Assembly (NCBI GenBank): GCA_051201585.1
Contig: CP179198.1
Location: forward strand, 2,542,001 to 2,606,000
Source: UBA868 sp016776875
Lineage (GTDB): Bacteria > Pseudomonadota > Gammaproteobacteria > Arenicellales > UBA868
Direction: 5' to 3'
DNA length: 64,000 nucleotides
Numbering within the stretch: the first letter of the stretch is position 1; each line of letters opens with the position of its first letter. A program made the position numbers and the translations under genes. Below, one piece after another: positions 7,298 through 16,401 of the stretch. Under the pieces are notes generated by a model. The model was not told the origin of the DNA and did not search any database. It worked only from the letters and a program-made list of their open reading frames with translations.

Positions 7298-8344
7298 CTA
7301 CAGGGCAAGCGCTTCTATCGAACATCCCTCAAAAACACCATTCTGCGGCTCACCACGGGCTCGATGGCGCGCCAGGAGCCCGGTGGCCTGGCGGCGCCAG
7401 TGATGACCTCCTTCGCGCACGATTTTTCGCAAGGGTTGAAAATCACCTCCATCAACCCAGCGCTGATAGGCTTTAAATAGCGACGGAAACAATTGCCGGC
7501 GAATGCCCGCCATGGTCGCAAAATAAAAGTGTAAAGGGGATTTTTCTTCCTGACTCAATAGCGCCGGTAGCACCATCATGCAATCAGCAAGCAGGTCTCG
7601 AACCGCCCGAATCAAAATCTCTTGTGCCCGGTCGCTGGCCGCCATCACCATCTGATTCCAATCGTCTCCTAGACACTCTCCGCATATTTTTTCTCCCAAT
7701 TCATGCAGAATCGCGAACTCACTAAACTGCTCAGCCATCCGATCAAGCGCGGTCTCTGGATTTTGACCAAATCCATAACCCGCGAGCGTTCGGGCCATCG
7801 CATTTTTAGGTTTTTTCCACCGCCACTCCTCAATCATCTCCCATAAAACCCGACGAAGCGCTTCTTGCCGAATCCATATCATGGTGCCGCGCGTCATGGC
7901 AGGAGGCGCGATCAGTTCACGAACAACCTCTTCTCCAGTATAAAAAAGTTCGTACCCATCCCCTTGCTCAAAGGTGGTGAGGCGACCAAGCGAAAACACC
8001 GGTTTATCGAATCGACCAATCCCTGCGCTGTACCCGTAGCCTTGCGGTACAAGCCAGCTGTTGATCTGCTCGATATCAAAAGCATCGACTTCACCAGTCG
8101 GCAACGGAATCTTGCAGTACGACTGACCTTCCAAGGTGTCCCAATATTGCTCACGCGCCGATACCCACTCTCCCACCATTCCGGCGTCCAGCTTCGCATC
8201 GTAAGGCAGATTCTGTTCCCACCTAAAGTACTCTCTCATATGCATTAAATAAACGCATAACGAATAATCACCTGCGTGTTCTGCGTCAGAGAGATCGCAG
8301 TTGTATTTGACCGACTCAATCAACAAATTTGGAAGTGACGACAT
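7298..8344 (-). CDS. Unknown 348-residue protein, Sfum_1244-like
   Basis: A soluble protein of 348 residues with many tryptophans and aromatic residues (MHMREYFRWEQNLPYD; IEEWRWKKPKNAMART). It resembles, from memory, the conserved hypothetical family named Sfum_1244, seen in sulfur-metabolising bacteria; I cannot confirm this without a search. There is a CGECLGDDW segment and a few other cysteines, but no recognised metal motif. It is on the minus strand, convergent with the 67-residue gene and divergent from the next gene with start codons only about 40 bases apart, so those two probably share a compact promoter. Confidence 0.6.
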   Translation of the reverse strand: MSSLPNLLIESVKYNCDLSDAEHAGDYSLCVYLMHMREYFRWEQNLPYDAKLDAGMVGEWVSAREQYWDTLEGQSYCKIPLPTGEVDAFDIEQINSWLVPQGYGYSAGIGRFDKPVFSLGRLTTFEQGDGYELFYTGEEVVRELIAPPAMTRGTMIWIRQEALRRVLWEMIEEWRWKKPKNAMARTLAGYGFGQNPETALDRMAEQFSEFAILHELGEKICGECLGDDWNQMVMAASDRAQEILIRAVRDLLADCMMVLPALLSQEEKSPLHFYFATMAGIRRQLFPSLFKAYQRWVDGGDFQPLRKIVREGGHHWRRQATGLLARHRARGEPQNGVFEGCSIEALAL

Positions 8345-8384
8345 CTGTAAACCTTAAGATAAAATGGCAGTTGGAAGCAATACT

Positions 8385-8978
8385 ATGGCGACAAGAATCC
8401 GCGACCGGTGGCGAAATACCGGACAACCTGTTCCGCTTGAGGAAAATGCAAAAGCGCTGGCTTACGTATGCTGGCAACTCGCATTAACTTCTGCCCGTAA
8501 TCTTCATGCGGAGGATTACATCTATGATGATGACCAACAACGGGTTGGCGTCATTCGAGAGTACCTGATCTTTCTCGTACACGTCGCGGACCGGCTGGCT
8601 TTTGATCTTCTCGACGAAAGCGATCGGCCCGAGTTTGTGTCTGCGCTCGCCTACAATTGCGGGTCGCAACTACAACGAAACGCCAGCGAAATCTTGGGTT
8701 CCGGGAATTATCGCGATGCGTTTATAGCCGCACTTAACGATCGCAGTTCTGATTACGGTCAATGCTCGTTTCAAAGCGGTTTACCGGGCTACAGTCTTCT
8801 GCGTGTTTTTGGAGATCGCGTAAAAGCGATAATGGGTGATGACCAAACCAATCGATGGGTAATCGATCAAGTCATGGAGATTGATGGCCCAGATCTTGCT
8901 AAAAGACTTTCGAAATCGTTTAGCAACCTGGTCAAAGGCTCATCGGTTGACGAGCCTCGCGATGGATTTTCGCCCTAA
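8385..8978 (+). CDS. Unknown 197-residue protein
   Basis: I do not recognise this protein. The ATG at 8385 is chosen over one at 8364 because GGAAG lies 7 bases upstream. It is soluble and mostly helical (ENAKALAYVCWQLALTSARN; VIREYLIFLVHVADRLAFDL). It is transcribed away from the 348-residue gene across a gap of about 40 bases. Position inside the sulfur cluster is the only hint of role. Confidence 0.65.
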   Translation: MATRIRDRWRNTGQPVPLEENAKALAYVCWQLALTSARNLHAEDYIYDDDQQRVGVIREYLIFLVHVADRLAFDLLDESDRPEFVSALAYNCGSQLQRNASEILGSGNYRDAFIAALNDRSSDYGQCSFQSGLPGYSLLRVFGDRVKAIMGDDQTNRWVIDQVMEIDGPDLAKRLSKSFSNLVKGSSVDEPRDGFSP

Positions 8979-8986
8979 CGTCGAAA

Positions 8987-9184
8987 TTACGATTTTTTGA
9001 AATCCGATGCGCTGTCTGTATTGTGATTCTGCCCGTCCTCGTAACCCGCTGAATAGGCCGGGGAAACACGCTGTTCCTCGCGTTCCGGATTACCCAGATA
9101 ACCCCCTACCCAGCCCTGCACGTAGTCGGGATCAACACCCATTTTTTCCAGCGTATCAACGGTTTCATAGTAGACCGAGTCCAT
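8987..9184 (-). CDS. Small unknown protein
   Basis: A 65-residue protein starting MDSVYYETVDTLEKMGVDP. I prefer the ATG at 9184, which has GGAG 7 bases upstream, over a start 87 bases further up. It has a glycine-aromatic stretch (YVQGWVGGYLGNPEREEQ) and a polar tail (YEDGQNHNTDSASDF). No cysteine and no signal peptide. It sits between the 197-residue unknown gene, with which it converges, and dsrS, from which it diverges. Confidence 0.6.
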   Translation of the reverse strand: MDSVYYETVDTLEKMGVDPDYVQGWVGGYLGNPEREEQRVSPAYSAGYEDGQNHNTDSASDFKKS

Positions 9185-9336
9185 ATTAGTCTCCAGTAAT
9201 CTTAAAAAAATTTCTTCGATATTACCCTCACCCCAGCTGAACCGGGATATCCCCCTTGGGTGAGAAAGCACTATTTGCGGTATGGTCTTAAAAGCGCCCT
9301 AATTAACAACAATTGATAAATATTGAATTTAGATTC

Positions 9337-10449
9337 ATGGATCTCTCGCAAGAAGACAGCCTAAGACTCAACGTTTTGGTCAACACCTCGCTCGCCATAC
9401 GGATCGATGAAAATCAACTGGTTATTTTTGGTCTCGCTGACAGCAAAGAGCGCAGAATTGATCTCAAACCCTCGGGCAATGCAGGCCAATACCTGCGTCT
9501 CATTCGTGAACACCTTTCCAACCTCGTGCTCGGAACGCCCGGTGGCTACCCGGTGTTTATTCAACGCTGGACCCGAAGTGGCGCGCTTGGCGCTGAACGC
9601 CTGAGCAAATTACTTTGCCTCGGTGAAACAGAGGCTGTTGTTGCTGTTGCCGCGTCACCGAACATTACTGACACGTTAGCAGGTAGAGCATGGTGGTGCC
9701 TCCCGACTGCAGAAGTGGCGCGTCTCATGTTGCGTCGAAGTCAAGTCATCAAAGGCAGAACCGGTCCCCTGCTCGCGCAGTTTTTGCTTGAATATCTCCC
9801 GTTCGAAATTGAAAGCACGGTCATCATTCAAACCGTGCAAATTCTGCTCGTCTCGAAACTGATTGATCAATCTGAAACAGCCCGACTCTGGGCCAGGGGG
9901 CAAAAAAATGCCGCCTACCTTATCGGTTTCCTGAGCGCAGGCCCTGAATATATGATTCAAACCGATCATCAAAAATCCGGCGGAATAGCGGACCTGGCCC
10001 AACCGTCCAAGACTTTTGCCCAGCACATTGAACGCGCCCTCTCACAAACAGGGAAACAATATCTTGCGGGTTGCGCGCGGGCGCTACGAACCGCAACCGA
10101 TATGGACTCTGTCGTCGAAACGTTGGAAGCGTTGCATCGATTTCTTATGCCAATTGCAGACACCCCACAACTCCCCCGGACACCTCATTTGCTGCGTATT
10201 GCCGCTCGCGACCGTTTTAATTGGGTCACCTCTAAATTTGATGATGAAGAGTTCGCCGTTATCCTTAATCGCTATTCTGAATCCGAGATCAAAGCGATAA
10301 TCTTACTCAGCCTTGTCGGTGAACCCCTCGTAGCACCCATATTCGCCGTCACTGATGCGAGCGGTAGTCTGATGCGAAAAAAACTCGCCCCCGCGCTCGA
10401 CCCTGCGTTTGAAGCAATCAAAGCGCTCGGGATCGCGGAGAATCACTAG
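9337..10449 (+). CDS. dsrS: DsrS-like sulfur oxidation protein
   Basis: The 370-residue protein opens MDLSQEDSLRLNVLVNTSLA and contains TPGGYPVFIQRWTRSG, AGRAWWCLPTAEVARLML and FLLEYLPFEIES, which I recognise as the DsrS family described at the end of the purple sulfur bacterial dsr operon. DsrS is cytoplasmic and affects the level or activity of the sulfur-oxidation machinery; its biochemical role is not settled. I use the ATG at 9337; a TTG lies 24 bases upstream. The gene is detached from the main dsr operon and its stop overlaps that of convergent soxB by 4 bases, linking the dsr and sox regions. Confidence 0.8.
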   Translation: MDLSQEDSLRLNVLVNTSLAIRIDENQLVIFGLADSKERRIDLKPSGNAGQYLRLIREHLSNLVLGTPGGYPVFIQRWTRSGALGAERLSKLLCLGETEAVVAVAASPNITDTLAGRAWWCLPTAEVARLMLRRSQVIKGRTGPLLAQFLLEYLPFEIESTVIIQTVQILLVSKLIDQSETARLWARGQKNAAYLIGFLSAGPEYMIQTDHQKSGGIADLAQPSKTFAQHIERALSQTGKQYLAGCARALRTATDMDSVVETLEALHRFLMPIADTPQLPRTPHLLRIAARDRFNWVTSKFDDEEFAVILNRYSESEIKAIILLSLVGEPLVAPIFAVTDASGSLMRKKLAPALDPAFEAIKALGIAENH

Positions 10450-12194
10450 ATCGAAACGTATCCTGGATTGTTCTTGACGCCTTTTACTTTAGGAACATTT
10501 GCCACAACGTCTTGAATCACTTTTTGATCGCGCAAGTACTCCGCCAGGACGTCCCAAATATCAGGCAACTCATCCGGCTGAGGATTCACACTGGCCCATC
10601 CCGCCACTTTGTAAAGACGAGAGGGATCGATCGGCTTTCCATTAAGTTCAAGATCAGACAAACGCTGCCCCATCGGTGCGGAAGGATTAATTGCGTAGCG
10701 TAATCCACCGATCCGAACCATGTCGCCGCCCATCTGGTAATAGGGATCCGTATTAAAAAGATTGTCTGCGATATCCTCGAGAACCAGCTTAATGTTTTCG
10801 CCCGACAGCTCGTTAAGCGTCGATTTGGCATAAGTAATACCCGTCTGGTCCATGACTCGCTCGACCGTTATGTCATCCCCCGGCAGCAAACTCGTCCCCC
10901 ATCTAAAACCGGGCGAGAACGCGATATCGGCACCCCGCACCTCCATCAGCGCATCCACAATCACCTGGTCAAAAGTACCGGTAAAGTTTCCCCGCCGATA
11001 CAAAGTGGTCTCGGTTTTAGCCAAAACGGTCTCGAGCTGCTGTTTAAACGGTTCGCGCACACCCTCGATATAAGCTGACATCTCCGGATCAGCGGGCAGC
11101 AAATTAGCAAATACAGGCAGCAGGCGATAGCGAAAATCAGCAACCTTCCCGTCGCGGACGTCAAGATCCATCACCGAGAGAAACTTGCTATTCGACCCTG
11201 AATTTGCAACTAACGTTTTGCCGCGAGCATTCTGAACCACACTCGGCATCGGCATCCCATCATGCGTATGCCCACCCAGAATCACATCGATTCCCGTCAC
11301 GCGACTGGCGAGCTTTAAATCAACGTCCATTCCATTGTGAGACAGAAGCACAACGACGTGTGCACCTTGGGCCCGAACCTCGTCAACCATCTGTTGACAT
11401 TGCTCCTCTCGAATACCAAAACTCCAGTCCTCAATTAAATATCGCGGGTTGGCCAGCGTGGTATACGGGAAAGCCTGACCAATAATGCCGACGGGGATGC
11501 CGTTCATTTCCCGAAGGGTATACGGCTTAAAAACCTGTCCTGACTCCTGATCAAAAGCCGGTTTATCGTCAAACGAAGCGTCTTCCGTCAACATGATATT
11601 CTGCGCAAGAAATTCAATGGGCGAGAGCTGTGTGTCTACGATCTCCCGTACACGATCAATGCCGTACGTGAACTCCCAATGCCCGGTCATGATGTCAACA
11701 CCCAGCAACTTGCAGGCTTCCACCATGTCCTGACCTTGCGTCCACAGTGCGGTGGCAGAACCTTGCCAGGTATCGCCACCATCCATCAAAAGGCTGTTTG
11801 GACGTGAGGCCCTGAGCTGCTTCACCAATGTCGCCAGATGCGCAAATCCACCGACCTTTCCGTATTTACGTGCGGCAGCCTCAAAGTCCAGGTAGGTAAA
11901 AGCATGCGCATTTGCAGAATGGGCAGGCACTTTAAAATGATTAAGAAAATGCTCGCCGACAACATGAGGGGGCTTGCCTAGCGCGTTGCCGATGCCGATG
12001 TTGAAATTCGGCTCCCGAAAATACACGGGCATTAATTGCGCATGACAGTCGGTAAAGTGCAAAAGCGAAAGATTGCCAAATGTCGGCAAATCGTAGTCGA
12101 CACTGGCATCAGCAAATACCCGGCTATTTACCGCCATTCCCGCAGCACTTGCCATGGCAAGCAACCGCATGAACTCTCGTCGATTTATACCCAT
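10446..12194 (-). CDS. soxB: SoxB, thiosulfohydrolase
   Basis: A 582-residue periplasmic enzyme with a Tat signal peptide (MGINRREFMRLLAMASAAGM). It has the two-manganese metallophosphatase-type domain: HFTDCHAQLMP, MDGGDTWQGSA, GHWEFTYG, LLSHNGMDVD and GGHTHDGMP. SoxB hydrolyses the terminal sulfonate of thiosulfate bound on SoxY as sulfate. The start at 12194 has AGGAAGG upstream, better than the longer frame beginning at 12260. It is the last gene of the sox run and is separated from soxA by two hairpins, so it may be expressed at its own level. Confidence 0.96.
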   Translation of the reverse strand: MGINRREFMRLLAMASAAGMAVNSRVFADASVDYDLPTFGNLSLLHFTDCHAQLMPVYFREPNFNIGIGNALGKPPHVVGEHFLNHFKVPAHSANAHAFTYLDFEAAARKYGKVGGFAHLATLVKQLRASRPNSLLMDGGDTWQGSATALWTQGQDMVEACKLLGVDIMTGHWEFTYGIDRVREIVDTQLSPIEFLAQNIMLTEDASFDDKPAFDQESGQVFKPYTLREMNGIPVGIIGQAFPYTTLANPRYLIEDWSFGIREEQCQQMVDEVRAQGAHVVVLLSHNGMDVDLKLASRVTGIDVILGGHTHDGMPMPSVVQNARGKTLVANSGSNSKFLSVMDLDVRDGKVADFRYRLLPVFANLLPADPEMSAYIEGVREPFKQQLETVLAKTETTLYRRGNFTGTFDQVIVDALMEVRGADIAFSPGFRWGTSLLPGDDITVERVMDQTGITYAKSTLNELSGENIKLVLEDIADNLFNTDPYYQMGGDMVRIGGLRYAINPSAPMGQRLSDLELNGKPIDPSRLYKVAGWASVNPQPDELPDIWDVLAEYLRDQKVIQDVVANVPKVKGVKNNPGYVSI

Positions 12195-12243
12195 ATCAGC
12201 CTTCCTCTCGAGATGATCAGTATTTAAAAGGGTTTTTAGAGAC

Positions 12244-12272
12244 AAAAAAACCCGGCTCACTCGCCAGGTTTT
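12244..12272 (-). terminator. Terminator-like hairpin between soxA and soxB
   Basis: On the minus strand AACCTGGC pairs with GCCGGGTT (one U-G pair) and is followed by a run of seven T, the form of an intrinsic terminator. It lies 49 bases before the soxB start and about 55 bases after the soxA stop. Either it ends most soxXYZA transcripts, or it attenuates read-through into soxB. Confidence 0.65.
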
Positions 12273-12280
12273 TAACCCAT

Positions 12281-12310
12281 GATGCCGAAGCGATTGATCG
12301 CTTCGGCATC
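12281..12310 (-). repeat. Perfect 13-base inverted repeat downstream of soxA
   Basis: GATGCCGAAGCGA and its exact complement TCGCTTCGGCATC flank a four-base loop. There is no T-run directly after the stem, so it is more likely an RNA-stabilising 3' end or a processing site than a terminator by itself. It sits directly upstream of the terminator-like hairpin, giving two stacked structures between soxA and soxB. Confidence 0.6.
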
Positions 12311-12327
12311 AAGCTAAATGAGAGAAA

Positions 12328-13182
12328 TTACTGACGCAGACTCGGCACCTTTAATGGAATGCCGGTGTTCATCACTGACTCATAAAACTCTAGCGCCTTG
12401 TACTCCTCGCCCTGTGCCTTAAAGGGATGCGCGCGGACCTGCTTGGTACAGCCGCCATAACGGCGATGAATTGTGCCCCAGGGTTTGCCCGCAACCTGCC
12501 ACTTCGTGCGCCATACCGGAAAGCCGACGCCGTGACCAAGGCCCGCACTTAACACATCGCCACGAACGCTGTTACCCGAGTTATGGACATGACAATCCGC
12601 ACATGAAAAATTTAACTGACCGCGTTTTGCCCAATAAATCTGTCGCCCCTTGGCATACCAATCCTGAGCGCCCGGATCAGAGTAATCAACCGCCATTCGC
12701 TCGCCATTAAACTGCGACTTGTAATGGGCGACCAATCTGGCCATCTTGCCACGCTTAACGTTTTTGATGACTTCTTCGCCGTTTGCTTTCAAACACGCGT
12801 TGATATCGCCTTCGATAGTGCGCAAATCCCCGCTAGCGGCGTCAAACACCGGATAGGTATTACCCGGCGCCAGGTCACAATCGGCAAGCGATTTTCCATT
12901 CGCAAATGGCGCGCTCCACTCAGTCGCTGCCTTTTCCATCTCGGGCTCATACTGAGGAAAATCCATATTGATTTCCCAGTTCGCGCGTCGCGCGGCATAT
13001 TGCGGCAACGCGTTTACCCCATCTTGGAAATCATCAAGGGTCAGTCCCGGAAAACGTTTCAGAAAAAATCCCTGAAACTCCTCGATATCTTTTGAGATTT
13101 CCGCCTCAGAGATCGCTTGAACGGCTGACGCCCCTGTCATCGCGATACCTGCTGCTAGGGATAGCATTAATAGTCTTTTCAT
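12328..13182 (-). CDS. soxA: SoxA, c-type cytochrome subunit of SoxXA
   Basis: A 284-residue secreted cytochrome with a Sec signal peptide (about residues 1-23). One haem site is visible, C194-A-D-C197-H198, and C245 in RYGGCTKQVRAHP is the cysteine that ligates the haem and carries the catalytic persulfide. C102 and C130 probably form the disulfide that replaces the second haem in single-haem SoxA proteins. SoxXA couples thiosulfate oxidatively to the SoxY cysteine. It lies between soxZ and soxB, in the usual order. Confidence 0.95.
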   Translation of the reverse strand: MKRLLMLSLAAGIAMTGASAVQAISEAEISKDIEEFQGFFLKRFPGLTLDDFQDGVNALPQYAARRANWEINMDFPQYEPEMEKAATEWSAPFANGKSLADCDLAPGNTYPVFDAASGDLRTIEGDINACLKANGEEVIKNVKRGKMARLVAHYKSQFNGERMAVDYSDPGAQDWYAKGRQIYWAKRGQLNFSCADCHVHNSGNSVRGDVLSAGLGHGVGFPVWRTKWQVAGKPWGTIHRRYGGCTKQVRAHPFKAQGEEYKALEFYESVMNTGIPLKVPSLRQ

Positions 13183-13246
13183 TTGTTCGACTCTCCTTTT
13201 AGTGTCGATGCCTTAGGGCCTGACCGCCCTAGCGCAGGCAAATCAA

Positions 13247-13561
13247 TTACGATACCGTTTTTTCCGCGCTGTCTGATTCGCCCATGTTGTCTACCCAGCT
13301 CACCGTGACCGTATCGCCGGATTTGGAATTAGCCAGATGAATACTAATCAGGGGATTTGTGGAAACGCCTGTCCCGAGATCCGCTTGCGCAACTGCTGTT
13401 CCGTTAAGCGCGAACTCCATGGTTTTAATAAAATGTGCGGGAATCTTTTCCCCCGTTTTTTTATCTTTCCGAAGACCGGTTTCCATGGGATGCTTGGCGA
13501 GGACCATCACATCATGGCCGCCCTCAGCGCTCTTTTTAATTTTCATTTTGGTCGATGCCAT
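13247..13561 (-). CDS. soxZ: SoxZ, sulfur-carrier complex subunit
   Basis: A 104-residue protein opening MASTKMKIKKSAEGGHDVMV, with KHPMETGLRKDKKTGEKIPAHFI and the C-terminal HLANSKSGDTVTVSWVDN stretch of SoxZ. It has no signal peptide, as usual, since it is exported piggy-back with SoxY through Tat. SoxYZ holds thiosulfate on the SoxY cysteine for the other Sox enzymes. It follows soxY by 31 bases. Confidence 0.95.
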   Translation of the reverse strand: MASTKMKIKKSAEGGHDVMVLAKHPMETGLRKDKKTGEKIPAHFIKTMEFALNGTAVAQADLGTGVSTNPLISIHLANSKSGDTVTVSWVDNMGESDSAEKTVS

Positions 13562-13592
13562 TATTTACTCTCCTACTGAATACTGTGAGGGA

Positions 13593-14064
13593 TTAGCCGC
13601 CGCAACCGCCGACCGTTACTTTAATTTCTTGGGAGGTCATGTAAATCTTGCCGCCCGCTTTCACGTAGCAATTCACCGGTGAAGTCTGTCCCATCTTGAT
13701 GCGCGCGCTGTACATTGCGCCGGCACCGCCGCCCATGACCTCGAGTCCTGTCGTAAACGGAGCTGGATTTTTCACCACAATTACACCGATTGATTCCACA
13801 TTGGCGAGGGACGTCATCACCTTAATCGGAACAACCGCGCCATTTTCGGCCTGCAGCGGTGCTTTTAATGATACTTCGTCACTTTCGACTACGTCGGATG
13901 ATCCGAAGAAAAGCTTCGAGCGCCTCGGCTTCGGGGCGCGGTCCAAACGCACTCTCCGGCCACGCTGCGGCCAAAACTCGAGTTGGGCTCAACAGGCCCG
14001 CGCCCGCAGCCACGGCAAGCGTGCTGGCGGCTACTGATCCTTTCAGAAATATTCTTCGTTTCAT
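13593..14064 (-). CDS. soxY: SoxY, sulfur-carrying subunit (frameshift in the assembly)
   Basis: The first frame gives a Tat signal and start of SoxY (MKRRIFLKGSVAAST ... AAWPESAFGPRPEAEALEAF). A second frame continues FFGSSDVVESDEVSLKAPLQ to the C-terminal VTVGGCGG, the swinging arm whose cysteine binds sulfur. The two meet at 13909-13915, where the minus strand reads GAAGCTTTTCTTC; shortening the T4 run to T3 gives ALEAFFGSSD and one frame of 156 residues. Every key residue is intact, so this is most likely a one-base sequence error rather than a dead gene. The break lies at an AGCT, like six others in this window. Confidence 0.9.
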
Positions 14065-14139
14065 AATTTATCTCTTCCTCAATTTTTAAACTGTTTCAAA
14101 TAGTAGATCGTGATTTAAAACCGTACCGGTAAACCGCTA

Positions 14140-14565
14140 CTAAATTGATAGCAACCAATCAACAAGATTGTCGATATCCTGCTCACTAATCAACTTGTGC
14201 TTTCCAAAAGGCGGCATGGACGTGTTCGGATTTTTAACCGTTGGATCCCAAATCTGCGCCCTAAGATCCTCGCGATTCGGATAACGCGCTTTCATTGCCA
14301 CAAGCGGAGGTGCAATATTGCCGCCCGTTGGAAAACCTTCGGGCCAGGGGCTGACCATCGCCTGATGACAGGCCAAGCAATTACCCCCCCGTCGATTCAC
14401 CGCAACGCACCATCCTTTAATGACGCTGTCGGCATCTTTTGCCACCTTTTTACACTCTTTATCAGTCGGCCATTCTCCCGCCTGGGCGACCGGGCTAACG
14501 CCAACAGTTAAGATCATTGATACCGCTGCCGCGAAAGCAAGCAAACCTGTCTTCAATCTACGCAT
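14140..14565 (-). CDS. soxX: SoxX, c-type cytochrome subunit of SoxXA
   Basis: A 141-residue cytochrome c with a Sec signal peptide (about residues 1-29), a haem site C63-L-A-C66-H67 and the distal methionine M117 in NTSMPPFG. It would take electrons from SoxA during coupling of thiosulfate to SoxYZ and pass them on to the respiratory chain. It is the first gene of soxX-Y-Z-A-B; the 244 bases upstream should hold the sox promoter. No soxCD or soxV-type genes are adjacent. Confidence 0.94.
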   Translation of the reverse strand: MRRLKTGLLAFAAAVSMILTVGVSPVAQAGEWPTDKECKKVAKDADSVIKGWCVAVNRRGGNCLACHQAMVSPWPEGFPTGGNIAPPLVAMKARYPNREDLRAQIWDPTVKNPNTSMPPFGKHKLISEQDIDNLVDWLLSI

Positions 14566-14809
14566 TTTTTTTCTCCAGTTACTCCGCTTCGCAGTTATGC
14601 GGCCTACAAGCGGTTCGTTGCGATCTAGTTAACATGCTTCATTAAGCTTCGATATAGATCATTTCATCGACAGAATCTATCGGCATTTTTACCCAAAAAG
14701 CATGAATCTCGCAAGCCTATTTATTGCCCCATTACTTCTGCAGGAATTTCAAAACCGAATAGATCACTTTATTAAAACGGCTTTCCGATCTTTCGTTTTG
14801 AAATAAACG

Positions 14810-16264
14810 CTACGGCTTTGTTGGCTGCAACGCCTCTAACTCTTTGATTTTTGCAGTGATACTGGCCTCTAAGTAGGCATTATCTGAAACGAGCGTACTG
14901 GCGTGCTGAAGCGCCCCGATCGCCCTGCTGACCTCATCCTGAAGAAAGTAATATTCCGCCAGCGCCTGAAAAGATTGCGGCAGGTTGCCGGCCTCTCCTT
15001 CCACTCTTGCCATCAGTCGGTAAAGAAAAGCGTTTGATGGCGCGGCACGAATCGCACGACGAAGGACTTTGCGTGACACCTCGAAACGACCTGCTTTCAT
15101 CAACGCATCCGCAAAATAATAGGCCACAACTGTTGATTCAGGCGCCTCAAGTGCCAGGGTCTCGAGGTGGCTAACGGCATCCTCTACCTGCCCACTTTGA
15201 AGCAATGCGTCTGCCAACGCCAGACGATAAGAAACATCTTCGGGAAAATCCCGATGCAGATCTGAGGCCAACTTAATGGCTTCGTCATAATTGCCAAATC
15301 GGATCAAAGTCAGCACCTGGCCATAACGGGCTGCTCGCGCGTCCATGGTCACCGTTGAGTCAAGATGATGGGTAAAATTCGCGAGCACACTATCCGCGCC
15401 CCCCGCACCATAAAGCGCTTGAATGCGCACTCGCGCATGATAGAAATCAAGCGAAGGTGGCTCAGCGAAATCTGGATACTGCCGAATCCGAGACTCAACA
15501 AGCGCGATGCGATTCTGAGTCAGGGGGTGGGTTCTCAAATATTCTGGTGCGCCAGACGATTGCAATCGGGTCTCCTGATCCAAGCGCTTTAGAAACTGAA
15601 TAGTGGCAGAAGCCGGATAACCCGCGTCAGTAAGAATTTTCAAGCCCAGGACGTCGGCTTCACGCTCATACTCTCGGTTGTAGTTCAGTTGATCCGCAAC
15701 CGCTGCACCACTCGTTGCAGCCATTGCGGCAGCGCCGACTTGCCCGCCGAGTAAAATTCCGGCCAGCATCGCCGCGGTTGTCGGCAGTTTTCGCTGGCGC
15801 GATCGTTCCATCATTCGGGGCAGATGTCGCTGGGCCACGTGCCCCAATTCGTGTGCAATCACCGAGGCCAGCTCCGCCTCAGTCTGGGTCGCGGTTACAA
15901 GGCCTGTGAATACAGCCATTCGACTGCCCGGACCCGCGAAAGCATTCACCATTGGACTGTTGATCAAAAAAAAGCGAAGACTGTCCGTATCGCCCACAAG
16001 ACCCCGTGACAGCCTCTGGCCCAGCGCGTTCACATATTCCGTGAGGAGCGGATCATCAATGAAAACAAGCTGTTTACGTGCGGCCGCTATGAATTCCCGA
16101 CCCATCGCCTGCTCTTCCGGCGAGGTCACAATGCCAGACTGGAGACTGCCCAAAGGCGAATCTTGCTCAGCACTGCCAGCGCCGCAAAATAAGGCTAGGG
16201 ACAGGCTCAGGCACGCCATCGAAGTCTTTAGGGTGAGGGGTTTGGCTGCTCTGGTCATATTCAC
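14810..16264 (-). CDS. bepA: BepA-like M48 metalloprotease with TPR domain
   Basis: A 484-residue periplasmic protein with a signal peptide, the zinc site H138-E-L-G-H142, a third ligand in EYEREADVLG and a C-terminal half of tetratricopeptide repeats (about residues 300-475). This is the architecture of BepA/YfgC, which helps assemble or degrades outer-membrane proteins such as LptD. It is transcribed alone, divergently from the aminotransferase gene. The length is typical. Confidence 0.88.
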   Translation of the reverse strand: MNMTRAAKPLTLKTSMACLSLSLALFCGAGSAEQDSPLGSLQSGIVTSPEEQAMGREFIAAARKQLVFIDDPLLTEYVNALGQRLSRGLVGDTDSLRFFLINSPMVNAFAGPGSRMAVFTGLVTATQTEAELASVIAHELGHVAQRHLPRMMERSRQRKLPTTAAMLAGILLGGQVGAAAMAATSGAAVADQLNYNREYEREADVLGLKILTDAGYPASATIQFLKRLDQETRLQSSGAPEYLRTHPLTQNRIALVESRIRQYPDFAEPPSLDFYHARVRIQALYGAGGADSVLANFTHHLDSTVTMDARAARYGQVLTLIRFGNYDEAIKLASDLHRDFPEDVSYRLALADALLQSGQVEDAVSHLETLALEAPESTVVAYYFADALMKAGRFEVSRKVLRRAIRAAPSNAFLYRLMARVEGEAGNLPQSFQALAEYYFLQDEVSRAIGALQHASTLVSDNAYLEASITAKIKELEALQPTKP

Positions 16265-16401
16265 CCCCTAAGTTTATCAGCCACTTTTGCGATTGCTGAT
16301 TGGATTCATCGTGCCCCGAAGATAAAATTACGCAGCGCGAGTTGTAATCCTGCCACTCGGCGATGATCAGCAAAAACACGGTGCCACCCCCGGAGAAGGT
16401 A

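Noticed and set aside
13593..14064. Programmed ribosomal frameshifting in soxY
   Set aside because: The same AGCT context breaks six other sites in unrelated genes, in both directions, so a technical cause fits better.
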